From: JAEUOS01 sp040382235
Lineage (GTDB): Bacteria > Pseudomonadota > Gammaproteobacteria > Burkholderiales > JAEUOS01
DNA length: 64,000 nucleotides
Reading direction: 5' to 3'
Assembly: GCA_040382235.1 (NCBI GenBank)
Contig: JBEIFV010000014.1
Span: forward strand, 1 to 64,000
Part shown: in pieces, positions 55,187-64,000 of the stretch
Position numbering within the stretch: position 1 is the stretch's first letter
Layout: every line of letters begins with the position of its first letter
Position numbers and translations under genes: made by a program
Notes under the pieces: model-generated
Databases searched by the model: none
The model's input: only the letters and a program-made list of their open reading frames with translations
What the model was told of the DNA's origin: nothing

Positions 55187-55939
55187 ATGGATATCAATCC
55201 CCCGTTCGGCTATCGCGAGATCGTCCCCTTCCTGAAGACCCATCGGATCAGTTTGCCGGCAGCGGCGCAATTGCCGGAGTTCACGCGGGAACTCAACGCA
55301 ATCCCGGTCAGCTTTGCCGAATTTGGTGTGGCAAGCCGCGACTATCCGCTGGTATTCGCTTCGGGCGATGACGGCAAGACCTTTTCTCCGGTCGCGGTAC
55401 TGGGGCTGGCCAGCGGTGAAAACCTGTTTCTGGACGATTCCGGTTGGGTCGGTTCGACGTATGTGCCGGCATACGTGCGGCGCTATCCGTTCTGCATGGC
55501 GCGCGTGACCTTGGACGCGGTCGAGCAGCAGGATCGCTTGATCTGCGTCGAAAAAGCTTACGTTGCGGGTGACGAAGATTCCGGCGAAGCCATGTTCGAT
55601 AGCGACAACCAGGCCCTGCCGCGCTGGACCGGGATCGAGAAGCTCTTGAATGAGTACGAAGCCGATCTGGAACGAACACGAGAGATGTGCAGTGTTTTCT
55701 TCGAGTATGGGCTGCTTGAACCATTCACGATGCAGGCCACCCTGACCGGTGGCACGCCGATGAACCTGACAGGCATGCACCGGGTGAATGACGCCAAACT
55801 CGAGTTCCTCACCGCTGACCAGCTGCGCACCCTGGTGCGCAAGGGGTTGCTGGCGCGCATCTACGCGCACCTGCTTTCGCTCGACAATTTCGGCCGCCTG
55901 CTTGACCGCAAGGCGGCGCGCCCGGCACGCAACGGCTGA
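55187..55939 (+). CDS. SapC-family protein
   Basis: A 250-aa protein of the SapC (PF07277) family, named after a Campylobacter S-layer gene and common in proteobacteria without a proven role. The family's start is MDINPPFGYREIVPFLKTHRISLP; further conserved parts are FASGDDGKTFSPVAVLGLASGENLFLD and VPAYVRRYPFCMA. ATG at 55187 is preferred over a TTG five codons earlier. A possible -10 box (TATGAT, 55149-55154) lies 33 bases upstream. It is followed after 14 bases by the AhpD-like gene. Confidence 0.85.
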   Translation: MDINPPFGYREIVPFLKTHRISLPAAAQLPEFTRELNAIPVSFAEFGVASRDYPLVFASGDDGKTFSPVAVLGLASGENLFLDDSGWVGSTYVPAYVRRYPFCMARVTLDAVEQQDRLICVEKAYVAGDEDSGEAMFDSDNQALPRWTGIEKLLNEYEADLERTREMCSVFFEYGLLEPFTMQATLTGGTPMNLTGMHRVNDAKLEFLTADQLRTLVRKGLLARIYAHLLSLDNFGRLLDRKAARPARNG

Positions 55940-55953
55940 TCCGGAAGTTCTTC

Positions 55954-56358
55954 ATGGCACTGGTCAGGGCGGTCGAGTACGGGGATGCATCACCAGAGGT
56001 GCGGGCTGTCTATGACGACATAATGTCCACCCGCAAGATAACCTCGATCAACAACTTCTGGAAAGTCCTTGCCTGCGATCCGGCGACACTCAAGCGTACC
56101 TGGGAAGAGGTACGCAATGTGATGGCGCCCGGCACGCTTGACGCCCTCACCAAGGAATTGATCTACATCGCCGTTTCTGCCACCAACAATTGTGAATACT
56201 GCAGCCATTCGCACACCGCATCGGCGCGCAAGCAGGGCATGAGCGACGCCATGTTGGCAGAGGTACTGGCGGTCACCGCCCTGGCCAACAAGACCAATCG
56301 CCTGGCCAACGGCTTCAGGGTTGATGTCGACGCCGCCTTCAAACCGAAGTACGACTAG
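55954..56358 (+). CDS. AhpD-like carboxymuconolactone decarboxylase-family protein
   Basis: A 134-aa helical protein. The peroxidase-type motif NNCEYCSHSHTASARKQG gives C80, C83 and H87 (CxxCxxxH) within the CMD/AhpD fold, which suggests alkylhydroperoxidase or disulfide-dependent antioxidant activity rather than decarboxylation. Short and complete. It precedes the response-regulator gene by six bases, so SapC, AhpD-like and response regulator may form one transcript. Confidence 0.87.
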   Translation: MALVRAVEYGDASPEVRAVYDDIMSTRKITSINNFWKVLACDPATLKRTWEEVRNVMAPGTLDALTKELIYIAVSATNNCEYCSHSHTASARKQGMSDAMLAEVLAVTALANKTNRLANGFRVDVDAAFKPKYD

Positions 56359-56364
56359 AGGCGG

Positions 56365-57192
56365 ATGCACGAGATGGCGAAGGACACGATTTTCCGCCGC
56401 ACCGAGACGGGCGACCGCGCAATGCGCGGCCAGGCCGGACAGATCGCGCCCGAGCTGATTCGTGTTCTTGCGCTGGTGTCGAGCGAAACCCATTTCGACT
56501 TGATCAAGAAGCGCGCCATCCGCATGCCGGAGTCCGATTTGCGCGCCGCGCTCGAGCGTCTGATCGCCGGCGGTTACCTGGCCGCCGCGGTGGCCGGTGA
56601 GGAGCACGATCTCGATTTCACCGCGCACTTCGAACAACCGCTTGACGCACCCGTGCTGACAGAGGCCGACCGGCGCAGCATCGCGATGGCGGCCACCGAC
56701 TGTCACGATGTATTGACCAAGACCGGGTCTTTCCTGCGACTCACATCCGCCGCCAGCCTGACTCCGCTTGGAAAATCCTGGACTGACATCACAATCCTGA
56801 TCATTGAAGACGATGAAATCCAGGCACGCTTCGCCCAGAACATCGTGATGAAGGCCGGCTTCAAGCAGCGACATGCAGCCACCCGCGAGGAAATCATCGC
56901 GGAGTTGAACAAGAGCCCCCTGCCCGATTGCCTGCTGCTCGACATCGAGTTGCCGGGCACCAACGGCTTTGACATTCTGGCGCGCATGCGCCAGCATCCG
57001 CGCCTCAAGCAGGTGCCGGTGATCATGCTCACGGCGATGGCCAGCCAGCAAGACGTCTTCAAGGGTCTTTCGCTTGGCGCCAGCGCCTATGTGGCCAAGC
57101 CCTACAAGAAGAAGACTCTTGTCGATACCGTCGTCAAGACCCTGGGCTTGCAGCCGCACGGCGAAACGCAGGCGGCTGCGCCCGGCCAATAG
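56365..57192 (+). CDS. Response regulator with an N-terminal winged-helix-like domain
   Basis: A 275-aa protein. Residues ~1-135 resemble a small helical/winged-helix region (ELIRVLALVSSETHFDLIKKRA; DLRAALERLIAGGYLAA). Residues ~140-260 are a receiver domain: acidic pocket ILIIEDDE, phospho-acceptor D193 in LLLDIELPG, threonine in VIMLTAM, and lysine in YVAKPYKK. The order (output first, receiver last) is the reverse of usual DNA-binding regulators. No sensor kinase lies nearby. The 274 bases following hold no gene I can support. Confidence 0.88.
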   Translation: MHEMAKDTIFRRTETGDRAMRGQAGQIAPELIRVLALVSSETHFDLIKKRAIRMPESDLRAALERLIAGGYLAAAVAGEEHDLDFTAHFEQPLDAPVLTEADRRSIAMAATDCHDVLTKTGSFLRLTSAASLTPLGKSWTDITILIIEDDEIQARFAQNIVMKAGFKQRHAATREEIIAELNKSPLPDCLLLDIELPGTNGFDILARMRQHPRLKQVPVIMLTAMASQQDVFKGLSLGASAYVAKPYKKKTLVDTVVKTLGLQPHGETQAAAPGQ

Positions 57193-57466
57193 CGTGCACC
57201 GGAAGTTGCGACACGCGACGCCCGCGATGCGCGCAGCCATTGGACCCGGGCGCAATGCATCGTGATTGTTCATGTTTCGCAGCGCCGCCTTTTTCGGTTT
57301 GTGGTGCCAATGAACGCCCCGGGCCGCTACTTCGGGCAAGGCGTCGAAAATGCGGCGCGGCTCGGCGGTTTCGTGAAAGAATCGCGCGGATCGTTTTGAA
57401 AGGCTTGCCACCGGCAATGGTGGAACGTAAGCGGAAATGATCGACTGAACTCACCGGAGAACCGAC

Positions 57467-58324
57467 ATGTCCTACGACCCTGACTATTGCAACAGCCAGT
57501 ACAACGCGCGGGCACGGGTGCCGGACCATGCTCAATACTTCGCGCGCTGGGCGCTGGATTCGCACCAGGCCCGTCTGACCGAACCCTGCATTCTCGATAT
57601 CGCCTATGGCGAGCACCCCGCGCAACGACTGGACATGTTTCCGGCGGGTGCCACGCGCCACGGCGGGGCGCCGCTTCTTGTATTCATTCACGGCGGCTAT
57701 TGGCGCGCGCAGGACAAATCCGACTGCTCTTATATCGTACCGGCGCTGACGCGGGCAGGTGCGGCCGTAGCGGTCATCAACTACCGCCTGGTGCCCTCAG
57801 TCCCACTTGAAGAATTGGTGCGTGACGTACTCTCGGCTGTCACATGGTGCTATCTGCACGCCGGCCAGTTTGGCGCCGATCCGCAGCACCTATATGTGGC
57901 CGGGCATTCCGCCGGCGGCCACTTGACGGCGATGATGCTGGCCTGCGAATGGCCGCGCTGGCACGGCGCATTGCCGCCCAATGTAGTCAAGGGCGGGCTG
58001 GCAATCAGCGGGCTTTTCGACCTTGAGCCGATCATGCATGCGAAGTTCTTGAACGATGATCTCAAACTCGACTATGCACGGGTCGCGCGCTTGAGCCCGG
58101 CGTGGTTGAAGCCGGCCACCCATGCGCCGCTACTCACGGCCGTAGGCGGGCTTGAAAGCGACGAGTTCAAGCGCCAAAACCTACTGATAAGCGAGTGCTG
58201 GAGTGGCGTTTTCCGCCGCGATGTGTCGATGCCCGAGCGACATCATTTCAGCATTCTCGACGCGCTGGGCGAAGCAGCGAGCCCGTTGAACCACGCTGCC
58301 CTGGAAATGCTTGGGCTTACGTAG
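57467..58324 (+). CDS. Alpha/beta hydrolase, kynurenine-formamidase/esterase-like
   Basis: A 285-aa cytoplasmic hydrolase. It has the oxyanion motif FIHGGYWRAQDKSD near residue 73, the nucleophile elbow VAGHSAGGHLTAMM near 143, and a C-terminal ERHHFSILDAL with the catalytic histidine. This matches the HSL-type group that includes arylformamidase (kynB/AFMID-like). No tryptophan-catabolism genes are nearby, so substrate is uncertain. It is convergent with the M48-like gene. Confidence 0.85.
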   Translation: MSYDPDYCNSQYNARARVPDHAQYFARWALDSHQARLTEPCILDIAYGEHPAQRLDMFPAGATRHGGAPLLVFIHGGYWRAQDKSDCSYIVPALTRAGAAVAVINYRLVPSVPLEELVRDVLSAVTWCYLHAGQFGADPQHLYVAGHSAGGHLTAMMLACEWPRWHGALPPNVVKGGLAISGLFDLEPIMHAKFLNDDLKLDYARVARLSPAWLKPATHAPLLTAVGGLESDEFKRQNLLISECWSGVFRRDVSMPERHHFSILDALGEAASPLNHAALEMLGLT

Positions 58325-58331
58325 TACCAAG

Positions 58332-59309
58332 CTACTCGATGTGCCTGAAAGGCATGGCTTGCCCGCCGAGCAGCAGTGGACCAAGCATGCCCGAAGGCCG
58401 TGCGCGCACCACAATCGCCTCAGGCGCCATGCGCGAAACCGGCTGGATCGGCGCGGCGCGCATATGCGCATCGGTCGACGCCACCAACGGTTGCGCGGCG
58501 AGTTCGCCAGCATGTGCAATCGCCGCTGGTGTGGCTGGCGAACCACCACGTACCCGCGCGATAAGCGCTTTCGACGAAGTGCTGAAAGCCTCGGCCCACG
58601 CTGACGCGCCGAGCTGTGCGTCACTCGGGCCCAGAGCCAAATTGAGAGCCAGTGACTTGGGTGTATAGCCGGTCGCCTCCAGCAGCTTGAAGGCAATCTC
58701 GTCGGCTTCTCCGATCTGCCGCTCGCGGCCCGCCGTGGCGGCCACCTGGGACCCCGCAAACGAAATCGCGCTCTTGATCAGACCACTCCCCGGTAAAACC
58801 AGGTTCATCAAAACCGAGGTGACCAGCGAGGCGGTCGAATTGTTGTCATGATGCCCCGCCAGCACGTGCCCCATTTCGCGCGCCACGACCAAGGCCAACC
58901 AATCGTCGGTTGGCTTCATATTCCAAATGCCGCTGCTCAATGCGATCCGCCCGGTAGCGCTGGACGACGCCGAAGCCTGGAGCGAATCGGCAATGAAAAC
59001 ATCGAAGCGGCCAATGCGCGATGCGGCGTCCGGGTACAGCAGGGCGGATGCCGCGGACAAGCCATCGGAAATCCGCCGCAGTTGCTGCTCGAACGCCGCG
59101 GTGGTCGCGTCATTCACTTTGCGTGCCGCGGTCGCAAGACTGAACTTGAGATCGGAATGCATCGCAACCAGCGATACCGCAGCCGGTGCGCCAGGTTGCG
59201 CGGCTTCCTCCGCCACTGCTGGACGTGCAAATGCCGACAGCCAGAACAGACTTGCAAGAATGGCAAGTCGCGAGCGGCATGTCATGTGAAGAGGCTTTTG
59301 CGGGATCAT
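58332..59309 (-). CDS. M48-like metallopeptidase with degenerate zinc motif
   Basis: A 325-aa exported protein. Residues ~1-33 are a signal peptide (LAILASLFWLSAFARPAVA). The M48 core segment reads LALVVAREMGHVLAGHHDNNS at about residue 140: the HExxH motif is REMGH, so the first zinc histidine is Arg144 (codon CGC, plus 58878-58880). The third ligand region GEADEIAFKLLEATGY is still present. In active M48 proteins the first residue is His, so this looks like a pseudo-enzyme or a point mutation. ATG at 59309 chosen; 59285 is an alternative. Function probably envelope-related. Confidence 0.82.
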   Translation of the reverse strand: MIPQKPLHMTCRSRLAILASLFWLSAFARPAVAEEAAQPGAPAAVSLVAMHSDLKFSLATAARKVNDATTAAFEQQLRRISDGLSAASALLYPDAASRIGRFDVFIADSLQASASSSATGRIALSSGIWNMKPTDDWLALVVAREMGHVLAGHHDNNSTASLVTSVLMNLVLPGSGLIKSAISFAGSQVAATAGRERQIGEADEIAFKLLEATGYTPKSLALNLALGPSDAQLGASAWAEAFSTSSKALIARVRGGSPATPAAIAHAGELAAQPLVASTDAHMRAAPIQPVSRMAPEAIVVRARPSGMLGPLLLGGQAMPFRHIE

Positions 59310-59979
59310 GGTTTCGCGTGCAAAATCGCACATCGGACCTCAATCCTACCGGCAAATACTCACCTGCAACAAGAGCTTTCGGGCAAAAAAGTCTTTCAAA
59401 TCATTGGTTTATGAACATTTAACGTTCTGACACAAGGCCTTGTCGCCGTAACTTAATGTGTTTTATTTAAAGTATTTTCTACATTAAAACCGCGCCGTAC
59501 CGTTCGCACGACGCGCGGCGATCGATACAGCGAGCGCCCGCGAATTTTCCTGCCGCAGACTCCCTTCCCGGGCCTTGACCTGCCGCCGGTAACCGTTCCG
59601 GCAGGGGCACGTGCTGCCCTTTATCAATCATGAACTTTTGAAGTCGCGCCGCCGCAAACTGGACCCGCCGCCCGCACCAAAACAATGCGTGAAGCTACTT
59701 TGAGTGCATGCGAAGGCAAGGCGGGCGCGACTCGAATTGCTCGCCGGCTGTCGGCTGCAGGGCCTCGTGCGTGAAATTTCGCCTGAGCGACGACGAGGTT
59801 TGCCCAGCTTGAATATCCGCAGCCCGAAAACGGCCAGGAACCCGGTTCAAACTTGGCCGCTGCGGCCAATTTAGCTCGAACCTCCCAGTCAACCCGGCTG
59901 CCTGCCTGCTCACCATCGAGACAACTCGTTGACCAGGCAAGCCTGCGGGCGGGCGAAACTGCCCACTGCCAGATCTGCC
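59310..59979. other. Gene-free region, 670 bases
   Basis: No open frame here has codon bias, a ribosome site or recognisable sequence. The first ~180 bases are AT-rich (for example TTTATTTAAAGTATTTTCTACATTAAAA near 59461) and could hold a promoter for the M48-like gene. A stem CCTGCCG/CGGCAGG at 59579-59605 has no U tract. The rest is GC-rich with no repeat or mobile-element trace I can see. Confidence 0.5.
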
Positions 59980-60222
59980 TTAGGCAGGAAACGGCGCCAG
60001 TTCGATTTCCTCTTCCTTGACGCCCATGGCGAGCGCCATGTCCTTGAGCGATTCATCGGAAATAGCCACTACCGCATAGCCGGCGATAACTTCCGCACCC
60101 TTGGACTCGAGAAATGCACGCGCCATCGACTCGCTGTCCCACACCACGACCGCATCGGGGCCGGATTCGCGCAGTCGCGCGCACATCGGAACGCGATCCT
60201 CTTTGTACACAATGGCAAACAT
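59980..60222 (-). CDS. Small hypothetical protein (80 aa)
   Basis: An 80-aa acidic, soluble protein beginning MFAIVYKEDRVPM, with GGAGAGG as a good ribosome site. The pattern VVVWDSESMARAFLESKGAEVIAGYAVVAISDESL looks like a small alpha/beta domain, but I recognise no family. It stands alone between the gene-free region and ybiB. The 273 bases upstream hold no further gene. Confidence 0.6.
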   Translation of the reverse strand: MFAIVYKEDRVPMCARLRESGPDAVVVWDSESMARAFLESKGAEVIAGYAVVAISDESLKDMALAMGVKEEEIELAPFPA

Positions 60223-60495
60223 GCGGCCTCTCCATGGAAGTGCTACGCGATCCAGTCTTAAGTTTACAAAAGAATGGCCCCGCTTGTAGCCCGCGCCCTC
60301 TTGCGTTGCAACATAGGCCTGGCATGGCAGTTGCGTCAGCGTTCAAGCGTGCGCAGCAAACACCCGGAGACCTGTAGTGATAACGATATCGAAGGTGCAA
60401 ACATTCCTGATTCCAGGAAAGTCCAAGCGCCTGCCTGCATGGCCTGCACGTAAGTTGCCGGCACCACGTGCCAAGGCATTCTCTGCTGTTGGCCA

Positions 60496-61491
60496 ATGAT
60501 ATCGTTCACGGCATATCTCAAGGAAATCGGCCGCGGTGAACGCAGTTCGCGTGACCTGGAGTACAACGAAGCCCACTGCCTGTTTGGCGCGATGCTCGAT
60601 GGTGGCGTGCCCGACCTCGAGCTCGGCGCCATCCTGCAATCGCTGCGCTTCAAGACCGAGGCCCTGCAGGAGCTGCTGGGCTTTCACGCCGCCCTGGACG
60701 AACGCATCGCGCAACTCAAATCGCCTGAAGCCGAATTCAAGCCAGTGGTCATACCGAGCTACAACGGCGCCCGGCGCCAGGCCAACCTGATGCCGCTGTT
60801 GGTGATGTTGCTCAAGCGCCTTGGCATTCCAGTACTGATCCATGGCGTGCTCGAAAGCGAAGGCCGCGTCGCCGCCGCGTATGTGCTTCGGGAACTCGGC
60901 ATCCTGCCGCAGGCCAACAGCCGTGTGGCCCAGGAAGTCCTTGCGCGTGACGGGGTTGCCTTCGTGCCTATCGGCGCGCTGTCGCCCGGCCTGTCCAACC
61001 TGCTCTCGATTCGCAACCGGATCGGGCTGCGAAACTGTGCGCACACGATAGCCAAATTGATCGACCCGTTCTCGGCCGACGGCGCCGGCGGACTGCGCAT
61101 GGTCAGCGTGACCCACCCCGCTTACGCGGACAAGATGCGTGATTTCTTCGCCGAAAGCACCGGCGCGGCATTGCTGATGCGCGGCACCGAAGGCGAAGCT
61201 TTTGCCAACCCCAGGCGGCGGCCGCAAATCGAGTTTTTCACCGGCGGCAATTCCGAAGTCCTGTTCGAGGCCGAGAACGGCGTGAACAAGAACCTGCCCA
61301 CGCTGCCGGAGCAATGTGATGCGAAGACCACCGCAGCCTGGATTCGCGCCACCCTTCAGGGCGAGCATCCGATCCCGCTTCCCCTGATCAACCAGCTGGC
61401 ATGCTGCCTCTACGCAACCGGTTACTGCAGCGATCTTGCGCAAGCCAAGGCTGTCGCCGCGATCAAGGCGCGCGCTTCGCAGACCGCTTAG
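60496..61491 (+). CDS. ybiB: DNA-binding protein YbiB (TrpD2 family)
   Basis: A 331-aa protein with the fold of anthranilate phosphoribosyltransferase (TrpD) but not its activity; YbiB/TrpD2 binds nucleic acid in E. coli, where it is a LexA target. Matching segments are the N-terminal helix bundle LEYNEAHCLFGAMLDGGVPDLELGAILQSLR, then IHGVLESEGRVAAAYVLRELGI near residue 114, RNRIGLRNCAHTIAKLIDPF near 171, and LRMVSVTHPAYADKMRDFF near 197. No upstream LexA box is obvious by eye. Confidence 0.88.
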   Translation: MISFTAYLKEIGRGERSSRDLEYNEAHCLFGAMLDGGVPDLELGAILQSLRFKTEALQELLGFHAALDERIAQLKSPEAEFKPVVIPSYNGARRQANLMPLLVMLLKRLGIPVLIHGVLESEGRVAAAYVLRELGILPQANSRVAQEVLARDGVAFVPIGALSPGLSNLLSIRNRIGLRNCAHTIAKLIDPFSADGAGGLRMVSVTHPAYADKMRDFFAESTGAALLMRGTEGEAFANPRRRPQIEFFTGGNSEVLFEAENGVNKNLPTLPEQCDAKTTAAWIRATLQGEHPIPLPLINQLACCLYATGYCSDLAQAKAVAAIKARASQTA

Positions 61492-61587
61492 CCCGGCCCC
61501 GCCAATACGTGCCCGCAAGATCAGCGCGCCTCGTATGCAGTTTCCAGCATTCGCACCTGAGCCGGTGCGACTTCGAGCCCTGGCTGG

Positions 61588-62883
61588 CTAAATCTTGAGC
61601 ACCTGCGGCAACCACAGGCTGATGGCGGGAAACGCCACCAGGATCGCCAAGCGAATTACGTCGGCAACCACGAAAGGGGTCACACCGCGAAATATCGTCG
61701 CGGTCGAAACCGAGGGCAACAGGCTGCGCACCACGAACATGTTCATGCCCACCGGCGGCGAGATCAGGCCGATCTCCACCACCACCACGATGATGATGCC
61801 GAACCACACCGGGTCGAAGCCGAGGCCCACCACCAGCGGAAAGAAAATCGGCACGGTCAGCAGAATCATCGACAGCTCTTCCATCGCGGTACCCAGCACC
61901 ACGTAAATCACGCAGATCGCGATCATCACCACCATCGGGCTGATCTGATACTGCGCGACGAAATCGCGCAAATCGTTCGGCATCGAGGTGAAATTGATGA
62001 AGTTGGCGAAGATCAGTGCGCCGATCAGGATCAAAAACAGCATCGCCGTCGTACGCGCGCTTTCGACCAGGACCTCGTAGAGGATTTTCCAGGTCAAGGT
62101 GCGCCGCGTCAGGGCGAAAACAAAAGCCCCGAACGCGCCCACCCCGGCGCCCTCGGTGGCAGTGAAGAGCCCGCCGTAGATTCCGCCCATTACAACCATG
62201 AACAGCACCACCACGCCCCAGATACCGCGTACCGCGACATAGCGCTCGCGCCAGCTTGCACGCTTGTCGCGCGGTCCGGCCGCCGGATTGCGCCAAGTGA
62301 TGTACTGCACCGCCAGGCAAAGCAGGAATACCGCCAGGATGCCCGGCAACACGCCGGCGGCAAACAGCTTGCCGATGTTGGTCTCGGTCATGATGCCGTA
62401 GATCACCATGATGGTCGAGGGCGGAATCAGGATGCCCAGGGTGCCGCCGGCGGCAATCGCCCCGGTCGCCAGTTCGTCGCTGTAACCGACGTCCTTCATT
62501 GACGGATAAGCCACCTTGGTCATGGTGGCAGCCGTGGCGATCGACGAACCGCAGATCGCGCCAAAACCGGCGCAGGCCATCACGGTGGCCATCGCCAGGC
62601 CACCGCGCAAATGGCCGACAAAGGTATGCGCGGCCTTATACAACTCGCGCGCCATCCCGGCCTTGGTGACGAAATTGCCCATCAGGATGAACAGTGGAAT
62701 CACCGACAGGGTGATCTGGAAGCCGGATTCCCACAAGGTCGCCGCCACCGACGCCATCGCCGGATTGACGCCCTTCAGGATGGCCAGCCCGGCAAACCCG
62801 GTCAGGCCCATCGCCAGCGCGATCGGCACCCGCCCGAAGGCGAGCAGCAACATCACGGCAAAACCGATCAGGGCGGGGGTCAT
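61588..62883 (-). CDS. TRAP transporter large permease (DctM-like)
   Basis: A 431-aa polytopic membrane protein forming the transport channel of a TRAP system. It begins MTPALIGFAVMLLLAFGRVPIALAMG and has the motifs SVIPLFILMGNFVTKAGMARELY, GFGAICGSSIATAATM near residue 132, GTLGILIPPSTIMVIYGIMTETNIGKLFAAG near 178, and VVVVEIGLISPPVGMNMFVVRSL near 375, all typical of DctM. Its ATG overlaps the small-permease stop (ATGA). It completes a dctP-dctQ-dctM operon whose substrate is unknown. Confidence 0.95.
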   Translation of the reverse strand: MTPALIGFAVMLLLAFGRVPIALAMGLTGFAGLAILKGVNPAMASVAATLWESGFQITLSVIPLFILMGNFVTKAGMARELYKAAHTFVGHLRGGLAMATVMACAGFGAICGSSIATAATMTKVAYPSMKDVGYSDELATGAIAAGGTLGILIPPSTIMVIYGIMTETNIGKLFAAGVLPGILAVFLLCLAVQYITWRNPAAGPRDKRASWRERYVAVRGIWGVVVLFMVVMGGIYGGLFTATEGAGVGAFGAFVFALTRRTLTWKILYEVLVESARTTAMLFLILIGALIFANFINFTSMPNDLRDFVAQYQISPMVVMIAICVIYVVLGTAMEELSMILLTVPIFFPLVVGLGFDPVWFGIIIVVVVEIGLISPPVGMNMFVVRSLLPSVSTATIFRGVTPFVVADVIRLAILVAFPAISLWLPQVLKI

Positions 62884-63368
62884 ATCGCGGTCCCGCCGTC
62901 GTCGTCCGACGGCGGCACAAACATCAAAGCCACATGGATCAGCGCGGTCACCACCAGCATCGCCAGCAGGAAGTAGGCCACCGGCGCCAGTTCGATCTTC
63001 AGCACGCTGGTGGTGTCGCCGGCCTCGACCACCCGGGTCACACGCTTGCTGTAGAACATCCACGCCATGCCGAACATGGTCACCGCGCACAAGCCGTTGG
63101 CAAATGCATCCAGCCCGCGCCGCACGGTGTGCGACATGTAGCCTTCAAGGGTATCGATCACGATATGCTGGCGCGCCTTGGTGACCAGCGGCAGCCCGGC
63201 GAAGATCAGCATGGCCAGCAGGATTTCGACCATTTCAACGCCACCGCGAATCGGCACGTCGAGTTTGCGGCCGATTACGTCCGCCGTGGTCAGCAGCATG
63301 AGCACGAACAATATCAATGACGCGGAAACGCCGAGAATGCGATGAAGCCAGACCTCGATTTGCTTCAT
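62880..63368 (-). CDS. TRAP transporter small permease (DctQ-like)
   Basis: A 162-aa protein with four membrane helices, starting MKQIEVWLHRILG; the frame can be extended 30 codons to a GTG, without need. The family motif TADVIGRKLDVPIRGGVEMVEILLAMLIFAGLPLVTKARQHIVIDTL near residue 30 is clear. It couples the substrate-binding protein to the large permease. It overlaps the DctM gene by ATGA and lies 207 bases downstream of the binding-protein gene. Confidence 0.92.
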   Translation of the reverse strand: MKQIEVWLHRILGVSASLILFVLMLLTTADVIGRKLDVPIRGGVEMVEILLAMLIFAGLPLVTKARQHIVIDTLEGYMSHTVRRGLDAFANGLCAVTMFGMAWMFYSKRVTRVVEAGDTTSVLKIELAPVAYFLLAMLVVTALIHVALMFVPPSDDDGGTAI

Positions 63369-63575
63369 GCCTTCGGCCTTCGCCCTTGCCGCAACTTGCG
63401 CCCCCAAGCTTCCAAGGTGCGGATCATGTGCGCCCAATGCGCTGAAATTCGCGCGCACCAGCGGTCATATGGCAGCCCGGCCCGGACTGGCGAACCCTGC
63501 CGAGCCGAATCCAGGCCGCACGGTGCCGCAGCGCTTGCGAGTCTTGATGAGCCACCAAAGCGCCGCAGGCCGGAT

Positions 63576-64000
63576 CTATCTGCTTTGCGCCACGCGTACC
63601 AGTTCGGCGCGGAACTCGCTCAACACCTTGTCGCCATCAATCCCCTTTGCCTTGGCCGCCTTGATCCACTCCTGCACCAAAGGCTCGGTACGCTTGCGCA
63701 AATCCGCCACGAATTCCGGGCTGGCGTTCTGGATATTGGCGCCGGCTGCGCGCAAGGCGTCCCAACCGTTCTTGTCGGCCACATCCCACGCCTTGCCTGC
63801 AAGGACGGCGATGGCTTCGCCCGAAATCGACTCGATCGCAGCCTGATCCTGCTTGGACAGCTTGTTCCACTTGTCTTCGTTCATGAAAAAACCGAAAGAG
63901 GACGAGTAAAAGCCGCCGGGGAATACGGTGGCGAACTTGACCACCTTGTCCAGTTTGAAGGACGTGATGGATTCAGACGGAAAGAACGTACCGTCAGCCA
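63576..64000 (-). CDS. TRAP substrate-binding protein (DctP-like), partial
   Basis: The C-terminal 141 residues of a periplasmic binding protein; the reading frame continues past the right edge. Segments VVKFATVFPGGFYSSSFGFFMNEDKWNKLSKQDQAAIESIS and NASPEFVADLRKRTEPLVQEWIKAAKAKGIDGDKVLSEFRAELVRVAQ match DctP C-terminal domains. It is the first gene of the dctP-dctQ-dctM operon. The ligand cannot be inferred from this part. Confidence 0.9.
   Translation of the reverse strand, partial: ADGTFFPSESITSFKLDKVVKFATVFPGGFYSSSFGFFMNEDKWNKLSKQDQAAIESISGEAIAVLAGKAWDVADKNGWDALRAAGANIQNASPEFVADLRKRTEPLVQEWIKAAKAKGIDGDKVLSEFRAELVRVAQSR

Noticed and set aside
59579..59605. Hairpin CCTGCCG/CGGCAGG in the gene-free region
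   Set aside because: No U tract and no gene ending nearby, so not called a terminator.

Overview
The window is GC-rich, densely coded chromosomal DNA from a betaproteobacterium, probably a Burkholderiales or Rhodocyclales-type aerobic heterotroph. The evidence is family content and gene order: ilvE / zf-CHCC / waaF / SnoaL-like / yheT / phosphomannomutase, a pteridine reductase beside a COG1565 methyltransferase and ttcA, tandem CDGSH proteins, paaG-paaI-paaK, and a polyphosphate:AMP phosphotransferase. No rRNA, tRNA, CRISPR array, transposase or integrase was recognised.

Layout. 0-9.8 kb: an acyl-CoA synthetase, an unknown 540-aa protein, a 1323-aa FAD/Fe-S dehydrogenase, a periplasmic thioredoxin-like protein, a probably exported CDGSH/ferredoxin protein and a YqaA-type membrane protein. 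9.8-16.2 kb: ilvA coupled to a phzF homologue behind a promoter whose spacer contains a G10 run, then ttcA, pteridine reductase, a COG1565 methyltransferase and a dihaem cytochrome c. 16.2-29 kb: a frameshifted glutathione transferase, then phenylacetate genes paaG and paaI, separated from paaK by a 7-kb block of surface genes (FecR-domain protein, lipoprotein hydrolase, autotransporter barrel, O-antigen-ligase-like protein, WecA-like transferase); then a frameshifted CoA-transferase. 29-31.6 kb: cobalamin adenosyltransferase with an ECF sigma/anti-sigma pair and a cyclic-nucleotide-binding protein. 31.7-37 kb: aroG (DAHP synthase) behind an aromatic-rich leader peptide and terminator, then a polyphosphate pair (PAP kinase and CHAD protein) and tldD. 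37-45 kb: nitrilase, yhdP, glnE. 45-49 kb: branched-chain amino-acid exporter (AzlC/AzlD), an MFS transporter and an unknown membrane pair. 49-55 kb: ilvE, a zinc-finger protein, waaF, a SnoaL-like protein, yheT and phosphomannomutase. 55-64 kb: SapC-like, AhpD-like and response-regulator genes, an esterase, a degenerate M48 peptidase, ybiB, and a TRAP transporter operon that runs off the right end.

The strongest unusual signal is at 32.86-33.07 kb: a complete-looking transcription attenuator for aroG. It has a candidate promoter, a 26-codon leader peptide carrying the run FFYFYFWIY, an alternative pause hairpin and antiterminator, and a 12-bp terminator hairpin with a U tract. Other points worth checking are the G10 tract in the ilvA promoter, the surface-gene block splitting the paa genes, an M48 protein with REMGH in place of HExxH, and two single-base frameshifts. 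Start codons differ from the longest open frame in several places, where a Shine-Dalgarno sequence, signal peptide or overlap argued for it.
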